A stretch of 64,000 nt of DNA from JAVBKE01 sp031554215 (GTDB taxonomy: Bacteria; Bacillota; Bacilli; JARBTR01). The notes under the pieces were generated by a model, which ran no database searches, was not told where the DNA came from, and was given only the letters and a program-made list of their open reading frames with translations. A program made the position numbers and the translations under genes. How positions within the stretch are numbered: the first letter of the stretch is position 1; each line of letters starts with the position of its first letter. The stretch is from the NCBI GenBank assembly GCA_031554215.1, contig JAVBKF010000119.1, positions 42,130-106,129 of the forward strand, read 5' to 3'. Shown one piece after another: positions 35,752-45,988 of this stretch.

Positions 35752-37308
35752 ATGAGTGTTTTAAATGTAGAGAATTTAAGTCATGGTTTTGGAGACCGTG
35801 CTATTTTTAACAATGTTTCCTTCCGTTTGTTAAAAGGGGAGCATGTTGGTTTGATTGGGGCAAATGGCGAGGGAAAGTCTACCTTCATGGATATTGTCAC
35901 TGGTAAACTGCAGCCTGATGAAGGAAAGATTGCTTGGTCACGAAAGGTTCGTGTTGGTTATTTGGATCAGCATGCAGTTCTTGGGAAAGGGCAGTCGATT
36001 CGTGATGTGCTGAGTACGGCTTTCACATATCTATATGAAGCTGAGACCGAAATTGGTGAGCTCTATATGAAAATGGGTGATGCCACGCCTGAAGTGCTGG
36101 AGAAATTATTGGCAGATGTCGGTGAGTTGCAGGAAATATTGGATCATAACGATTTCTACCAAATCAATTCAAAGGTTGAGGAAGTTGGTCGTGGGCTCGG
36201 GTTACATGAAGTCGGGTTTGACCGGAATGTTGAGGAACTCAGTGGTGGACAGCGGTCTAAGGTGTTACTTGCAAAGCTGCTACTTGAGAAGCCTGAAATT
36301 CTGATGCTGGATGAGCCGACGAACTATCTGGATGAACAGCATATTGAGTGGTTGAAACGGTTCTTGCAGGAGTATGACAATGCCTTTATTCTCATCTCAC
36401 ATGATATTCCTTTCCTCAATAGTGTGATTAATTTGATCTATCATATGGAGAATCAAGATTTAACGCGTTATGTTGGGGATCATGATAACTTTCTGAATTC
36501 ATATGAGATGAAGAAGCAACAGATGGAGTCTGCATTTAAAAGACAGCAACAAGAAATTGCTAGCTTAAAGGATTTTGTTGCTCGGAATAAGGCGAGTGTT
36601 GCAACGCGGAATATGGCGATGTCGCGCCAGAAGAAACTCGATAAGATGGAGGTCATTGAACTTGCGAAGGAGAAACCAAAACCCTCGTTCCAGTTTAAGG
36701 AGGCACGGACACCGAGTCGCTGGATTTTTGAAACAAAGGAGATTGTGGTTGGCTATAATGAGCCGCTGTCAAGACCGCTTGATCTGAAGATGGAGCGTGG
36801 GCAAAAAATTGCCTTTGTTGGCGCAAATGGTATTGGAAAAACGACACTTTTGCGTAGTATTCTTGGCGAAATCAAACCGATCTCAGGGCAGGTTGAACGT
36901 GGTGATAATCTGCACATAGGTTATTTTGAACAGGAAGTGAAAGGGGCGAATCGGAACACTTGTTTAGAGGAAATTTGGAATACGTTCCCGTCACTGACGC
37001 AGGCAGAAGTTCGTTCGGCTTTGGCGCGATGTGGTTTAACAACGAAGCATATTGAAAGTAAGGTTGATGTGCTCAGTGGTGGTGAGAAGGCAAAGGTACG
37101 GCTTTGTAAACTGCTCAATATTGAGACGAATTTACTGGTGCTCGATGAGCCGACAAACCATCTGGATGTCGATGCAAAGGAAGAGTTAAAGCGGGCACTG
37201 AAGGCTTATCGCGGCAGTGTTTTGCTGATTTCACATGAACCAGAATTTTATCGTGATGTTGTGCAGGAAGTTTGGAATTGTGAGGACTGGACAACGAAGC
37301 TGTTTTAA
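35752..37308 (+). CDS. ABC-F family ribosome-associated ATPase
   Basis: The 518-residue protein has two ATPase domains and no membrane segments: Walker A GANGEGKST and GANGIGKTT, signatures LSGGQRSKVLLAKLLL and LSGGEKAKVRLCKLL, and Walker B LMLDEPTNYLD and LVLDEPTNHLD. The linker (about 245-325) is rich in K/Q/E and includes ATRNMAMSRQKKLDKME. ABC-F proteins bind the ribosomal E site and act in translation quality control or antibiotic target protection. This one has no features that assign it to a resistance subfamily. Confidence 0.9.
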   Translation: MSVLNVENLSHGFGDRAIFNNVSFRLLKGEHVGLIGANGEGKSTFMDIVTGKLQPDEGKIAWSRKVRVGYLDQHAVLGKGQSIRDVLSTAFTYLYEAETEIGELYMKMGDATPEVLEKLLADVGELQEILDHNDFYQINSKVEEVGRGLGLHEVGFDRNVEELSGGQRSKVLLAKLLLEKPEILMLDEPTNYLDEQHIEWLKRFLQEYDNAFILISHDIPFLNSVINLIYHMENQDLTRYVGDHDNFLNSYEMKKQQMESAFKRQQQEIASLKDFVARNKASVATRNMAMSRQKKLDKMEVIELAKEKPKPSFQFKEARTPSRWIFETKEIVVGYNEPLSRPLDLKMERGQKIAFVGANGIGKTTLLRSILGEIKPISGQVERGDNLHIGYFEQEVKGANRNTCLEEIWNTFPSLTQAEVRSALARCGLTTKHIESKVDVLSGGEKAKVRLCKLLNIETNLLVLDEPTNHLDVDAKEELKRALKAYRGSVLLISHEPEFYRDVVQEVWNCEDWTTKLF

Positions 37309-37396
37309 ATCAGGTTTGTTGCCGATAAGCGCGTAGATGTTTTCATTGCTGATAACAGTGGTATCCTATTGTTCAAACAAATGGGGGGTGTGGGTG

Positions 37397-38278
37397 ATGA
37401 TTCTGCAGAGGTTAGCGCAGACTGATCTGGCGTTGTTTTTGGATTTTTGCAAACGTTACCGAGATATGGTCGATGATTCTTATCTGACAGATGATGAATT
37501 GGCACTGTTTGTCGTGGACATGGTGAAATTTCCTACGGTTATTGTTAAGGATGGTTTAGCAATTGTAGCGGCAGCGTCACTGATTGTTGATGCTGAAAAT
37601 CGTGTGGCGAGGTTTCGGATTTTCCACTCAGAAGCCTCTGAAGACTCACTTTATCGTGAAATGTTGGAAGCAGTTCTAGCTGGATGTGCAGTGGATGCTG
37701 TGTCGATTTATGGCGATCATGATCGCGTAGATTTCTTTATGCGATTGGCACGGTTACAATTTGAGTTCGAGCGGTTCATCTTTGTAATGAGGCGTGAGAT
37801 TGATGGCAGTCAGGTTCCTGTGCGACTGCCGATAGGATACCGGTTGCGACCGATGCAGTTTGATCAGGATGAAGTGATTTATCAGCAGGTACGAAATACA
37901 GCCTTTGCAGGTCTTGCCGGTAGCATGCCACTATCATTGGAAGCGGTAGCGCAGTTGCCAGATCAACATGAGCATCTAGACAATGGGATTTTGTTACTTT
38001 GCCGAGAAATGGCGGTTGTTGGTCTTGTACGCGTGACGAAGTATGAGGAAGGTGGCAAAGTAACGACAGCGATTGAGCCGATTTGTATTCTACCAGATTA
38101 TCAAGGGCAGGGGCTTGGACGACATTTGCTTCGGGCTGGACTCAATATTTCTGCCGCCCATGGCATTTCTACTTGCACACTTTGTGTGAATGCAGACAAC
38201 AAGCGGGCAGCACTGTTGTACGAACAAGAGGGATTTACCTTTGAACATATCGTGCAATGTTGGCGTTACGCTCCTTAA
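37397..38278 (+). CDS. Two-domain GNAT acetyltransferase
   Basis: This protein of about 293 residues has a degenerate N-terminal GNAT-like half and a canonical C-terminal domain with the acetyl-CoA loop YQGQGLGRHLLRAGL and the usual NADNKRAALLYEQEGF. The frame opens 60 bases upstream, but GGGGGGTGTGGG before ATG 37397 sets the start. The substrate is unknown. Confidence 0.8.
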   Translation: MILQRLAQTDLALFLDFCKRYRDMVDDSYLTDDELALFVVDMVKFPTVIVKDGLAIVAAASLIVDAENRVARFRIFHSEASEDSLYREMLEAVLAGCAVDAVSIYGDHDRVDFFMRLARLQFEFERFIFVMRREIDGSQVPVRLPIGYRLRPMQFDQDEVIYQQVRNTAFAGLAGSMPLSLEAVAQLPDQHEHLDNGILLLCREMAVVGLVRVTKYEEGGKVTTAIEPICILPDYQGQGLGRHLLRAGLNISAAHGISTCTLCVNADNKRAALLYEQEGFTFEHIVQCWRYAP

Positions 38279-38516
38279 ATGTTGGCTTGGCTGTTACTAC
38301 AGAAAGTTTGTGTGGCCGCGGGTGTCAGTATTTTTTCGCTAGAATGCTAGAGATGCGAGACATATGATATGAATATCTGTATACTGCTAGTAGGAGATTT
38401 GGTTTGACTGTAGTTTAGATTCGGTTGTTTTGTACCAATCAATTGCGTTAGATTGTGATGAATTACGGTTATAGATAAATGATTTTTTTATTAAATGAAA
38501 TGATGAGGTGTGTGGA

Positions 38517-39362
38517 ATGGAATTACTTATGCTTGATCCGGTGGCATTTACGCTTGGACCATTGACAGTCTATTGGTATGGGCTGATTATTTCACTTGCA
38601 ATTCTGATTGGCATGATGTGGGCAATTTATGAAGGGAAGAAACGCGGTATTGATCCTGATACATTTGTTGACATGTTGATTATCATCATCCCTGTAGCCA
38701 TCCTTTGTGCACGGCTTTATTATGTAATTTTCAGTTGGTCAAGCTATGCTGGGCATCCGGTAGATGCGTTTAAGATATGGGAAGGTGGTCTCGCGATTCA
38801 TGGGGCACTTATCGGTGGTGTGATGACTGCATATCTATTGACACGGAAACAAAAGGTGCCATTTTGGCTTCTCGCAGACGTCGTTGCACCAAGTATCATG
38901 CTTGGACAAATCATGGGGCGTTGGGGTAATTTCTTCAACCAAGAAGCTTATGGTAGTGAGGTTTCAAAGAGTTTTCTAGAGAATTTACATTTGCCTGACT
39001 TTATCATTAATCAGATGTATATCAATGGTGCTTATTATCATCCAACTTTCTTATATGAATCACTATGGAATGTAGTGGGTCTCGTACTTGTGCTACTCTA
39101 TCGCCGAAGCAATCAACGCGTTGGTGAGTCATTCTTATTGTATGTGATTTGGTATTCTGTAGGTCGTTTCTTTATTGAGTCACTTCGCACTGACTCGCTG
39201 ATGTTCTTCGGTCTAAAAACAGCACAGTTAGTGTCGCTTGCGCTGATTATTGGTAGCGTGATTGTCTGGATTTACAGAAGAAAGATATCAACTGTCAGAT
39301 ACATGGATGTTCAATTGGTGCAAGGGACGAGCGAAATGGTTGAGGCAGAGAAAAAGGAGTAG
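38517..39362 (+). CDS. lgt: Prolipoprotein diacylglyceryl transferase
   Basis: This Lgt of about 281 residues has seven membrane segments, the HGALIGG motif and the signature [13 protein letters not shown]. It transfers diacylglycerol to the lipobox Cys of prolipoproteins such as the binding protein at 5007 and the lipoprotein at 62272. GAGGTG fits ATG 38517; GTG at 38508 is less likely. First gene of an lgt-yvoD-ppaX group. In Bacillus hprK precedes lgt, but here there is an acetyltransferase and a 240-base gap instead. Confidence 0.95.
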   Translation: MELLMLDPVAFTLGPLTVYWYGLIISLAILIGMMWAIYEGKKRGIDPDTFVDMLIIIIPVAILCARLYYVIFSWSSYAGHPVDAFKIWEGGLAIHGALIGGVMTAYLLTRKQKVPFWLLADVVAPSIMLGQIMGRWGNFFNQEAYGSEVSKSFLENLHLPDFIINQMYINGAYYHPTFLYESLWNVVGLVLVLLYRRSNQRVGESFLLYVIWYSVGRFFIESLRTDSLMFFGLKTAQLVSLALIIGSVIVWIYRRKISTVRYMDVQLVQGTSEMVEAEKKE

Positions 39363-39368
39363 GCAAGT

Positions 39369-40310
39369 ATGGCAATGGTGAGGCGTGGGCTTTCTCTTGG
39401 TCTGGCAACGACTTGGAAATTGGCGAAGATATTGTTCCCGATTACGCTGATCATAACCTTTTTGTCATACACAGCAGCGCTTGATTGGTTAATTGCGATT
39501 GTGACGCCTTTTATGAATTTGATTGGATTGCCAGGGGACGCAGCGATTCCGCTCGTCCTTGGCGCTACACTAAATATATATGCAGCTGTTGGTGCTGCAC
39601 TTAGTTTATCGTTTACTGTGAAAGAAATGTTCATCATCGCTATGATGGTTTCGTTCTGCCATAACATTTTCGTTGAAACGGGTGTGGGGATGAAGCTTGG
39701 TGCAAAAGCTGCTGTGATTGTCAGTGTGAGACTTGGTCTTGCACTGACTTCTGCTGTTTTAATTAATTGGTTATGGTCTGGCGGGAAAGAGATGGCTGTT
39801 TCAGGTGGAAGCGCTTATATAGATGCTTCGGTCACTGGATTTTGGGAGATTCTTTCGGTCTCGGTTCAGAAAGCAGTCGGTAGTGATTTGCAGGTAATGA
39901 AAATTATTTTGCCACTGATGGTATTGATTCAGATCATGCGCGAGAAGAATTGGTTGCTAACATTTTCTGAATGGATGGCACCAGTAACACGTTTTTTGGG
40001 GCTTGAAAAAAAGCATTCATTAACACTCGTTTCTGGCATGTCGCTTGGGTTTGTGTACGGAGCAGGTATTATGCTCGATGCAGCAAAGGAAGACAAAGTG
40101 AATCATGAGGATATTACCAAGATTGTTGTCATCTTAATTGCCAGTCATGCGATGTTTGAGGATACCTTGATTTTCATTCCACTTGGGATTCCGATTGTAC
40201 CGTTGTTTAGCTTGAGAATGCTGACGGCAATGCTTGTTGCCTTTGTATATGCGAAAGTGATTGGGAGGAGAAATTTAGATGGTGAAAAAGATTACAACAT
40301 TACTGTTTGA
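39369..40310 (+). CDS. yvoD: Nucleoside-recognition (Gate) domain membrane protein, YvoD-like
   Basis: The 313-residue membrane protein has two Gate-type helical domains (WLIAIVTPFMNLIGLPGDAAIPLVLG; WMAPVTRFLGLEKKHSLTLVSGMSLGFVYG) and hydrophobic segments throughout. It begins seven bases after lgt and overlaps ppaX by 32 bases, which matches the Bacillus yvoD position. Its transport substrate is not known. Confidence 0.85.
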   Translation: MAMVRRGLSLGLATTWKLAKILFPITLIITFLSYTAALDWLIAIVTPFMNLIGLPGDAAIPLVLGATLNIYAAVGAALSLSFTVKEMFIIAMMVSFCHNIFVETGVGMKLGAKAAVIVSVRLGLALTSAVLINWLWSGGKEMAVSGGSAYIDASVTGFWEILSVSVQKAVGSDLQVMKIILPLMVLIQIMREKNWLLTFSEWMAPVTRFLGLEKKHSLTLVSGMSLGFVYGAGIMLDAAKEDKVNHEDITKIVVILIASHAMFEDTLIFIPLGIPIVPLFSLRMLTAMLVAFVYAKVIGRRNLDGEKDYNITV

Positions 40311-40926
40311 TGTAGATGGTACGTTAATTGATACAAATGAGTTAATCATTGATTCGTTTCTACACACACTGGAACATTTTTGTCCGGGGCAATATGGACG
40401 TGAAGATGTGATTCCGTTTATTGGTCCGACGCTCGAGGAGACATTTAGCTCGATTGATGCAGACCGAACAGATGAGATGGTACAGGTGTATAGAAAGTTT
40501 AATGTCGGTAGACATGATGCGATGGTCAAAGAATTTACAGGCGTTTCAGAGGCAATCATTGCTTTAAAAGATGCGGGATACAAGCTAGGAATTGTGACTT
40601 CTAAGATGAATCGGCTTGCGATCAAGGGGCTGAATTTGTATGATTTAGATCGGTATTTTGACTGCATTATTGGTTGTGATGATATTGTCAAACCAAAACC
40701 TGATGCTGAACCTGTGCTAAAGGCGTTGTCGCTCCTCCAGGCAACACCAGAAGAAGCGCTGATGGTCGGTGACCGGCATCACGATATTTTGGCAGGAAAG
40801 AATGCGGGCACGGGTACAGTTGGTGTTAGTTGGTCTTTACTCGGCAGGTCTTACTTAGAAAAGTATCAGCCTGACTATATCATTGATGATATGAAAGAGC
40901 TGCTCGCGATTGCTAAAGGGGAGTAA
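40279..40926 (+). CDS. ppaX: Pyrophosphatase PpaX (HAD superfamily)
   Basis: The 215-residue HAD hydrolase has motif I DVDGT (Asp11/Asp13), motif II TSK, motif III KPKPD and motif IV GDRHHD. PpaX hydrolyses pyrophosphate released when HprK dephosphorylates P-Ser-HPr. Here the cluster lacks hprK in the usual place, so identification rests on domain and lgt-yvoD context. GGGAGGAG precedes the ATG inside yvoD. Confidence 0.88.
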   Translation: MVKKITTLLFDVDGTLIDTNELIIDSFLHTLEHFCPGQYGREDVIPFIGPTLEETFSSIDADRTDEMVQVYRKFNVGRHDAMVKEFTGVSEAIIALKDAGYKLGIVTSKMNRLAIKGLNLYDLDRYFDCIIGCDDIVKPKPDAEPVLKALSLLQATPEEALMVGDRHHDILAGKNAGTGTVGVSWSLLGRSYLEKYQPDYIIDDMKELLAIAKGE

Positions 40927-41179
40927 CTGAATTTGTTAGCAGTTTCCTAGAAGAAAAGTTGTACCTAAAGGGAGCATCAAAATTACCGCGGGGAGATGAA
41001 TTTGTGATCTACTCGCTTCTCCTTATCAAATCAGCGTTTGTACTGTGCACATTACACCGTTTTGGCAAATTGAGAGGGCATGTTCCAATGGTTTCAACTA
41101 GGAGCCTGAATTTCCTCTCGTTTTTTTACTGAGAAATTGATAAAATAGAAAGATGATTTATGAAGGTAGTGTGATGTAG

Positions 41180-44100
41180 TTGAGTTTTTTTAAGAAGTTA
41201 TTTGAAGAAGATGAAGAAAAAGACAAAAATGAGGTGGATGCAACAAAAACAAAGGGGAAGTTTCGCTTTCCTGTTGTTGATGACCATTCCTTTAATACAC
41301 TAAATGATAGAGATGTGTTGCAGCGAGAGCGGGATACAGATGATGAAGCGTATTCGCGGGTGAAGCGAACACGTCATTTTCGCACGGCTGATCCGGTCGA
41401 GGCACAAACTTCCCGCCGAGTTGGACGATCAAAGCTCAAGCAGCCCGATATGGAGCAGGGAACAGGTTTATTCCGCAAGAAATTTAGACCGCTTGAAGTA
41501 CCTCCACCAATGCACTTGATCAATCAATGTGATGAACAAGTGGTATTTGTTTTGCCTGATTTAGATGAAAAATGGGGCATAAGCTCCAAGAGGTCAGAGA
41601 AGACTCTTTATAGCGAGTATTTGAATTATATAGATGACATGAAGGGCACAGATGTAGCAAACCAATTAGATGCCGAACCTCAAGCAGTTGCGGAACCTCA
41701 AGCAGTGCAGGATGAAGTTCCAACTGCCGATGATATCCCAATTTTGCAAACTGGTGTAGCGCAAACGCCGCTAGTGGGCAGTAGTGAAAAGCCACTGAAC
41801 CATTACCAGCAATATCTATCGCCAGACCTCCTGTCTGCGTCCGAGAAAGAATCAAGTTCTCTTGTAACACAGAAAGAGCCTGATACTGCTACTTTTGTTG
41901 TGAGTTCTGTTCCGGTGCAGGGGGCTATTCAGATTACAGTGCCGAATGTATCACCCGGAAGTGAGGTTGATGTTCGTGTAAGGCAAGCAGATGACCGTGT
42001 TGCTAGCGATAGTGGAGGTCTACAGCAAATGGCGGTAAGAAGCGAACAATCAGCAAGAATGTCTAGCGAGTCAATGCAGGAGACAATGACCCCACCAGAT
42101 CAGGTAATTGAACAAAGTGATTTGGGGCAGGCATATAACGAAATACTAGAAGAGGGGCAACCGCAGACGGCGAGTGGTTTGACGGAGCGAACATTGCAAG
42201 AGGAAACCGTGCTTGCTAGTATTCAGCCTGTCAGTACAATGCCTGTACAAGATGACCAAGTGATGGTAACAACGCTACCAGAGGCGAGTACGATCGTCAA
42301 AACAGCGCCAAACGCCGAGCAAGGTGCCGAACAAACTATCGCTTCAAATATAGAGCAAAGTGCCGCCCAAAACGTAGTTTCAATGGCTCAGCAGGATGCA
42401 ACAACGGCATCAGTATCGGTAGCAGCGCCAATAGAGCCAATAGAGCAAAATGCTGATGCGAGTAAGGCTTCACCGCCAGTGCAAGCTGAACCATTCGCTT
42501 CCACTGCAATACCAGAGCCAAATAGGGCGGTCAATATAGCGCCAACATTGGTGCAAGATATAGCGGGAACAGCATCAATATCTTCGGAGCAGCTCATTGA
42601 AACAGATCCAAACACATTCCAAGTGCAGCTAGAAGGTTCCGAATCAACTGTCACGGCAGCAGCACCAGTGTCTGGCATAGCTACAATGCCTTCAGAAGCA
42701 GTACTTGCTAGTCAATCAGAGCAAATAATGGCTAATGATGAGCAGGGACAGTATGAAAAGCCGCTCATGGCATTTCTACGTCCGAAGAGTGACCAAGTAG
42801 CAGATACAAGTTGGGCGGAGTCGCAGGCGCAAGTACTTGACAGTACACTGATGGAGTTTAACGTCAATGCCAGTGTCGTTGATTTTGCACAAGGACCATC
42901 TGTGACACGTTTTGAAATTCAGCCAGAGCCTGGGGTGAAAGTCAGTAAGATCACCAATCTTAGCGACGATTTGAAATTAAGTTTAGCAGCGCGTGATATC
43001 CGTATCGAGGCACCAATTCCGGGTAAGCGAACAGTGGGAATTGAAATTCCTAATCGTGACACACGTCCTGTTTTCATTCGTGAAATTCTCGAAGAAGATG
43101 CTTTTCAGAAACATCCATCGCCACTTGCAGTTGCAGTTGGGCTTGATATTTCTGGTGAGCCGATTGCCACAGATTTAGCGAAAATGCCACACGGCCTTGT
43201 TGCTGGTTCAACAGGTTCAGGGAAAAGTGTCTTTATCAATTCTTTACTAATTAGTCTACTGTATAAATCATCACCAGATGATGTGAAGTTTCTTTTAATT
43301 GATCCGAAAATGGTTGAGCTCAATTCTTATAACGGGATTCCTCACCTCGTCTCTCCTGTGGTAACTGATCCGAAAGTGGCAACAGCGGCGTTGAAGTGGG
43401 CTGTCGAGGAAATGGAACGTCGCTACGATCTTTTTGCAAAAACAGGCGTGCGCGATATTGTTCGTTTTAATGAAAAAGCAAAGAGTGCAAACCAAACATC
43501 AGTCAAATTGCCGTATATTGTGATTGTCATTGATGAGTTAGCAGATCTAATGATGACAGCTCCTGTTGATGTTGAGGAAGCTATTTGCAGAATTGCTCAA
43601 AAGGCACGGGCTGCTGGGATGCATTTGATTGTCGCAACACAAAGACCATCTGTTGACGTGATTACTGGTCTGATTAAGGCCAATATCCCAACGAGAATTG
43701 CCTTCTCCGTCTCAGCACAAACTGATTCGCGGACAATCCTTGACCAAGGCGGCGCAGAAAAGCTACTCGGGCGTGGTGATATGCTGTTCCTTGAGAACGG
43801 AACATCGAAATCGGTTCGCTTACAAGGGACCTATGTCTCAGACGATGAAATCGAGGAAATTGTTGATTTTGTTAAAAGACAAGCAAAACCAAACTTCTTG
43901 TTTGCACCGGAGGATTTGATTAAATCTGAGCGCAGTCAAGCCGAAGAGGATAGTCAAGATCCGCTCTTCTTTGAAGCTTGCCGATTTGCGGTGGAAGTTA
44001 GTACCATTTCGATTTCCAGTCTGCAACGAAAGTATCGTGTCGGCTATAACCGGGCAGCACGGATGATTGATGTAATGGAACAGTTTGGCGTTATATCAGC

Positions 44101-44185
44101 ATCGAATGGTAGTAAACCGCGAACGGTACTCATTTCATACGATGATTTAGATACGATTAAAGATTTGATGACGATTGAAGACTAA
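41180..44185 (+). CDS. sftA: DNA translocase SftA (soluble FtsK/SpoIIIE family)
   Basis: The 1001-residue protein has no membrane segments. Residues about 1-530 are acidic, Q/A/S/T-rich and repetitive. The motor follows with Walker A AGSTGSGKSVF and Walker B IVIVIDELADLMM, then a C-terminal winged-helix gamma domain (SISSLQRKYRVGYNRAARMIDVMEQFG) that reads oriented DNA sequences. SftA clears chromosomal DNA from the closing septum. The absence of TM helices and nearness to murC and ytxGH argue for SftA over SpoIIIE. The start is a TTG at 41180 with a distant GAAGG; no in-frame ATG is better placed. Confidence 0.9.
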   Translation: MSFFKKLFEEDEEKDKNEVDATKTKGKFRFPVVDDHSFNTLNDRDVLQRERDTDDEAYSRVKRTRHFRTADPVEAQTSRRVGRSKLKQPDMEQGTGLFRKKFRPLEVPPPMHLINQCDEQVVFVLPDLDEKWGISSKRSEKTLYSEYLNYIDDMKGTDVANQLDAEPQAVAEPQAVQDEVPTADDIPILQTGVAQTPLVGSSEKPLNHYQQYLSPDLLSASEKESSSLVTQKEPDTATFVVSSVPVQGAIQITVPNVSPGSEVDVRVRQADDRVASDSGGLQQMAVRSEQSARMSSESMQETMTPPDQVIEQSDLGQAYNEILEEGQPQTASGLTERTLQEETVLASIQPVSTMPVQDDQVMVTTLPEASTIVKTAPNAEQGAEQTIASNIEQSAAQNVVSMAQQDATTASVSVAAPIEPIEQNADASKASPPVQAEPFASTAIPEPNRAVNIAPTLVQDIAGTASISSEQLIETDPNTFQVQLEGSESTVTAAAPVSGIATMPSEAVLASQSEQIMANDEQGQYEKPLMAFLRPKSDQVADTSWAESQAQVLDSTLMEFNVNASVVDFAQGPSVTRFEIQPEPGVKVSKITNLSDDLKLSLAARDIRIEAPIPGKRTVGIEIPNRDTRPVFIREILEEDAFQKHPSPLAVAVGLDISGEPIATDLAKMPHGLVAGSTGSGKSVFINSLLISLLYKSSPDDVKFLLIDPKMVELNSYNGIPHLVSPVVTDPKVATAALKWAVEEMERRYDLFAKTGVRDIVRFNEKAKSANQTSVKLPYIVIVIDELADLMMTAPVDVEEAICRIAQKARAAGMHLIVATQRPSVDVITGLIKANIPTRIAFSVSAQTDSRTILDQGGAEKLLGRGDMLFLENGTSKSVRLQGTYVSDDEIEEIVDFVKRQAKPNFLFAPEDLIKSERSQAEEDSQDPLFFEACRFAVEVSTISISSLQRKYRVGYNRAARMIDVMEQFGVISASNGSKPRTVLISYDDLDTIKDLMTIED

Positions 44186-44369
44186 CGACTTCGGGTTCGG
44201 TATTCTGGTAAACACTTAGAAATGGTTCAGTCCAATGAATTGCGACTGAATCAATATAAAGGCGTTACCCAGTCGCTCAGTTTGGTTGATATTGATAAAG
44301 TTGATGCCAAAATCGACGATCAATAACGATGAATCAAGTGATGAGACATTGATTCTACAAGGAAAAGGG

Positions 44370-45494
44370 ATGGCTATGAAAGAGATTGAAATGAAGATGA
44401 ATGGTGAGATTAGCCGTTTGACAAACCGAACATTTAAATTCGATAAACGCATTGCGGAAGGCTGGTTTTCGGCAGTCTATTTCCTGAAAACAAAGGAGAT
44501 AGTTGAGGCAATGGTGCCAGACAACCTAGTGACAATGCAATTTTTTCAACGTGAAAATGGGGTTATTTGCGGGACGGATGAAGCCATTGCTTTAATTCAG
44601 TCCTTCGCTGAGGATCCAATGGCACTAGAAATCTATTCACTTAAAGACGGTGATAAAATGGAGCCGTTTGAGACAGTGATGACAATTACAGGTGCCTATC
44701 AGAATTTTGGCTTCCTTGAGGGAATCATAGATGGCATTCTGGCAAGAAGAAGTTCTGTGGCAACGAATGTGTTTAATGTTGTGAAGGCAGCGAAGTCTGC
44801 GGGTGTTCAGAAGCCAGTTATTTTCATGGGTGATCGCGATGATCATTTTCAGATGCAGTCTGGTGATGGCTATGCCGCCTATATTGGCGGGGCAACGGCG
44901 CAAGCAACACATGCAATGAATGAGTGGTGGGGTGTAGAAGGCATGGGGACAATGCCACACGCACTGATTCAGTTATTCAATGGCGATATCGTGAAGGCTT
45001 GCGAGGCGTATGTCGAGAAGTTTCCAGATGATGATTTAATTGCGCTTGTTGACTACAATAATGATTGTATTGAGGATTCGTTAAAAGTGGCACGGAAATT
45101 TGGAGATAAACTAAGAGGTGTTCGGGTTGATACATCAAGAACGATGATTGATCAGTACTTCCTGAGAAACCAACAGCTCTTAGGATCGTTTGATCCGAGG
45201 GGTGTTTGCGCTGAGCTAGTCGTTGCCCTGCGAAGCGCCTTGGATAAGGAAGGCTATGGGCATGTAAAAATTTGTGTCAGTGGTGGTTTCACGGTAGATC
45301 GGATTAAATATTTTGAGAAAAATGGTGTTCCTGTTGATATGTACGGCGTAGGCGGTAGTTTGCTGAAGGTGAACTTAGGCTTTACAGGTGACAATGTTCA
45401 GCTGAATGGAAAGTCAGAAGCAAAGCAAGGGCGTAAATATCGGCCAAATCCTCGATTAGAAAAAGTAGAATTGCTAAATGATTGTCCAGAGTAA
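44370..45494 (+). CDS. Nicotinate phosphoribosyltransferase
   Basis: This NAPRTase of about 374 residues has the family segments RLTNRTFKFDKRIAEGWFSAVYFLKT, GVEGMGTMPHALIQLF, VDTSRTMIDQY and a C-terminal SGGFTVDRIKYFE. It converts nicotinate and PRPP to nicotinate mononucleotide in NAD salvage. The frame extends to 44286, but AAGGAAAAGGG supports ATG 44370 or 44376. It lies between sftA and murC, which are usually closer neighbours in Bacillus. Confidence 0.9.
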   Translation: MAMKEIEMKMNGEISRLTNRTFKFDKRIAEGWFSAVYFLKTKEIVEAMVPDNLVTMQFFQRENGVICGTDEAIALIQSFAEDPMALEIYSLKDGDKMEPFETVMTITGAYQNFGFLEGIIDGILARRSSVATNVFNVVKAAKSAGVQKPVIFMGDRDDHFQMQSGDGYAAYIGGATAQATHAMNEWWGVEGMGTMPHALIQLFNGDIVKACEAYVEKFPDDDLIALVDYNNDCIEDSLKVARKFGDKLRGVRVDTSRTMIDQYFLRNQQLLGSFDPRGVCAELVVALRSALDKEGYGHVKICVSGGFTVDRIKYFEKNGVPVDMYGVGGSLLKVNLGFTGDNVQLNGKSEAKQGRKYRPNPRLEKVELLNDCPE

Positions 45495-45988
45495 TGTAGT
45501 GAGAATAACGTTGCAATCCAGCTGTGGATTTCATAATGGGTCTTTTTTTACAAGAGGTGAGTTGTGTTTGGCAATGAGGTATACAGGCATAAATGAATTG
45601 TTGAATTAGGCCTGTACCTTTGGATGGGACTCTGCTCTCCTGGCTATAGCTGGGTGATGAACGCTTTCTAATCAGCATTTTGTACTGGCTGTGAGGAAAA
45701 CAACAAGTAACAGTATGAATCTGTAGGCAATGCTCACTTACAAAGAAAGGAATGCACGATAACCACTATGCATTTTCCAAATAGCGAGTATTACTAGTTG
45801 ACTCTGTGTTGTTTTTCAGGCATTCTAAAATGTGATTCATGAAAATAGTGCGTTGCAATGTAGAATCGGTTCATTTTTTCAACTGTGATGATTATTAAAT
45901 GTTTGATTCAATTTTTAGACATAATAAGAATGTCAATAAAATATATAGAAGATAGTACGCTGCGCTAAAGTGGCGTCGGGGGTAGGAC
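45495..45988. other. Non-coding interval upstream of murC
   Basis: A short dyad AATCCA/TGGATT lies near 45515, with a T-run further on that could act as a weak terminator of the preceding gene. An AT-rich promoter-like stretch lies at about 45900-45960. No coding frame or RNA gene was recognised. Confidence 0.4.
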
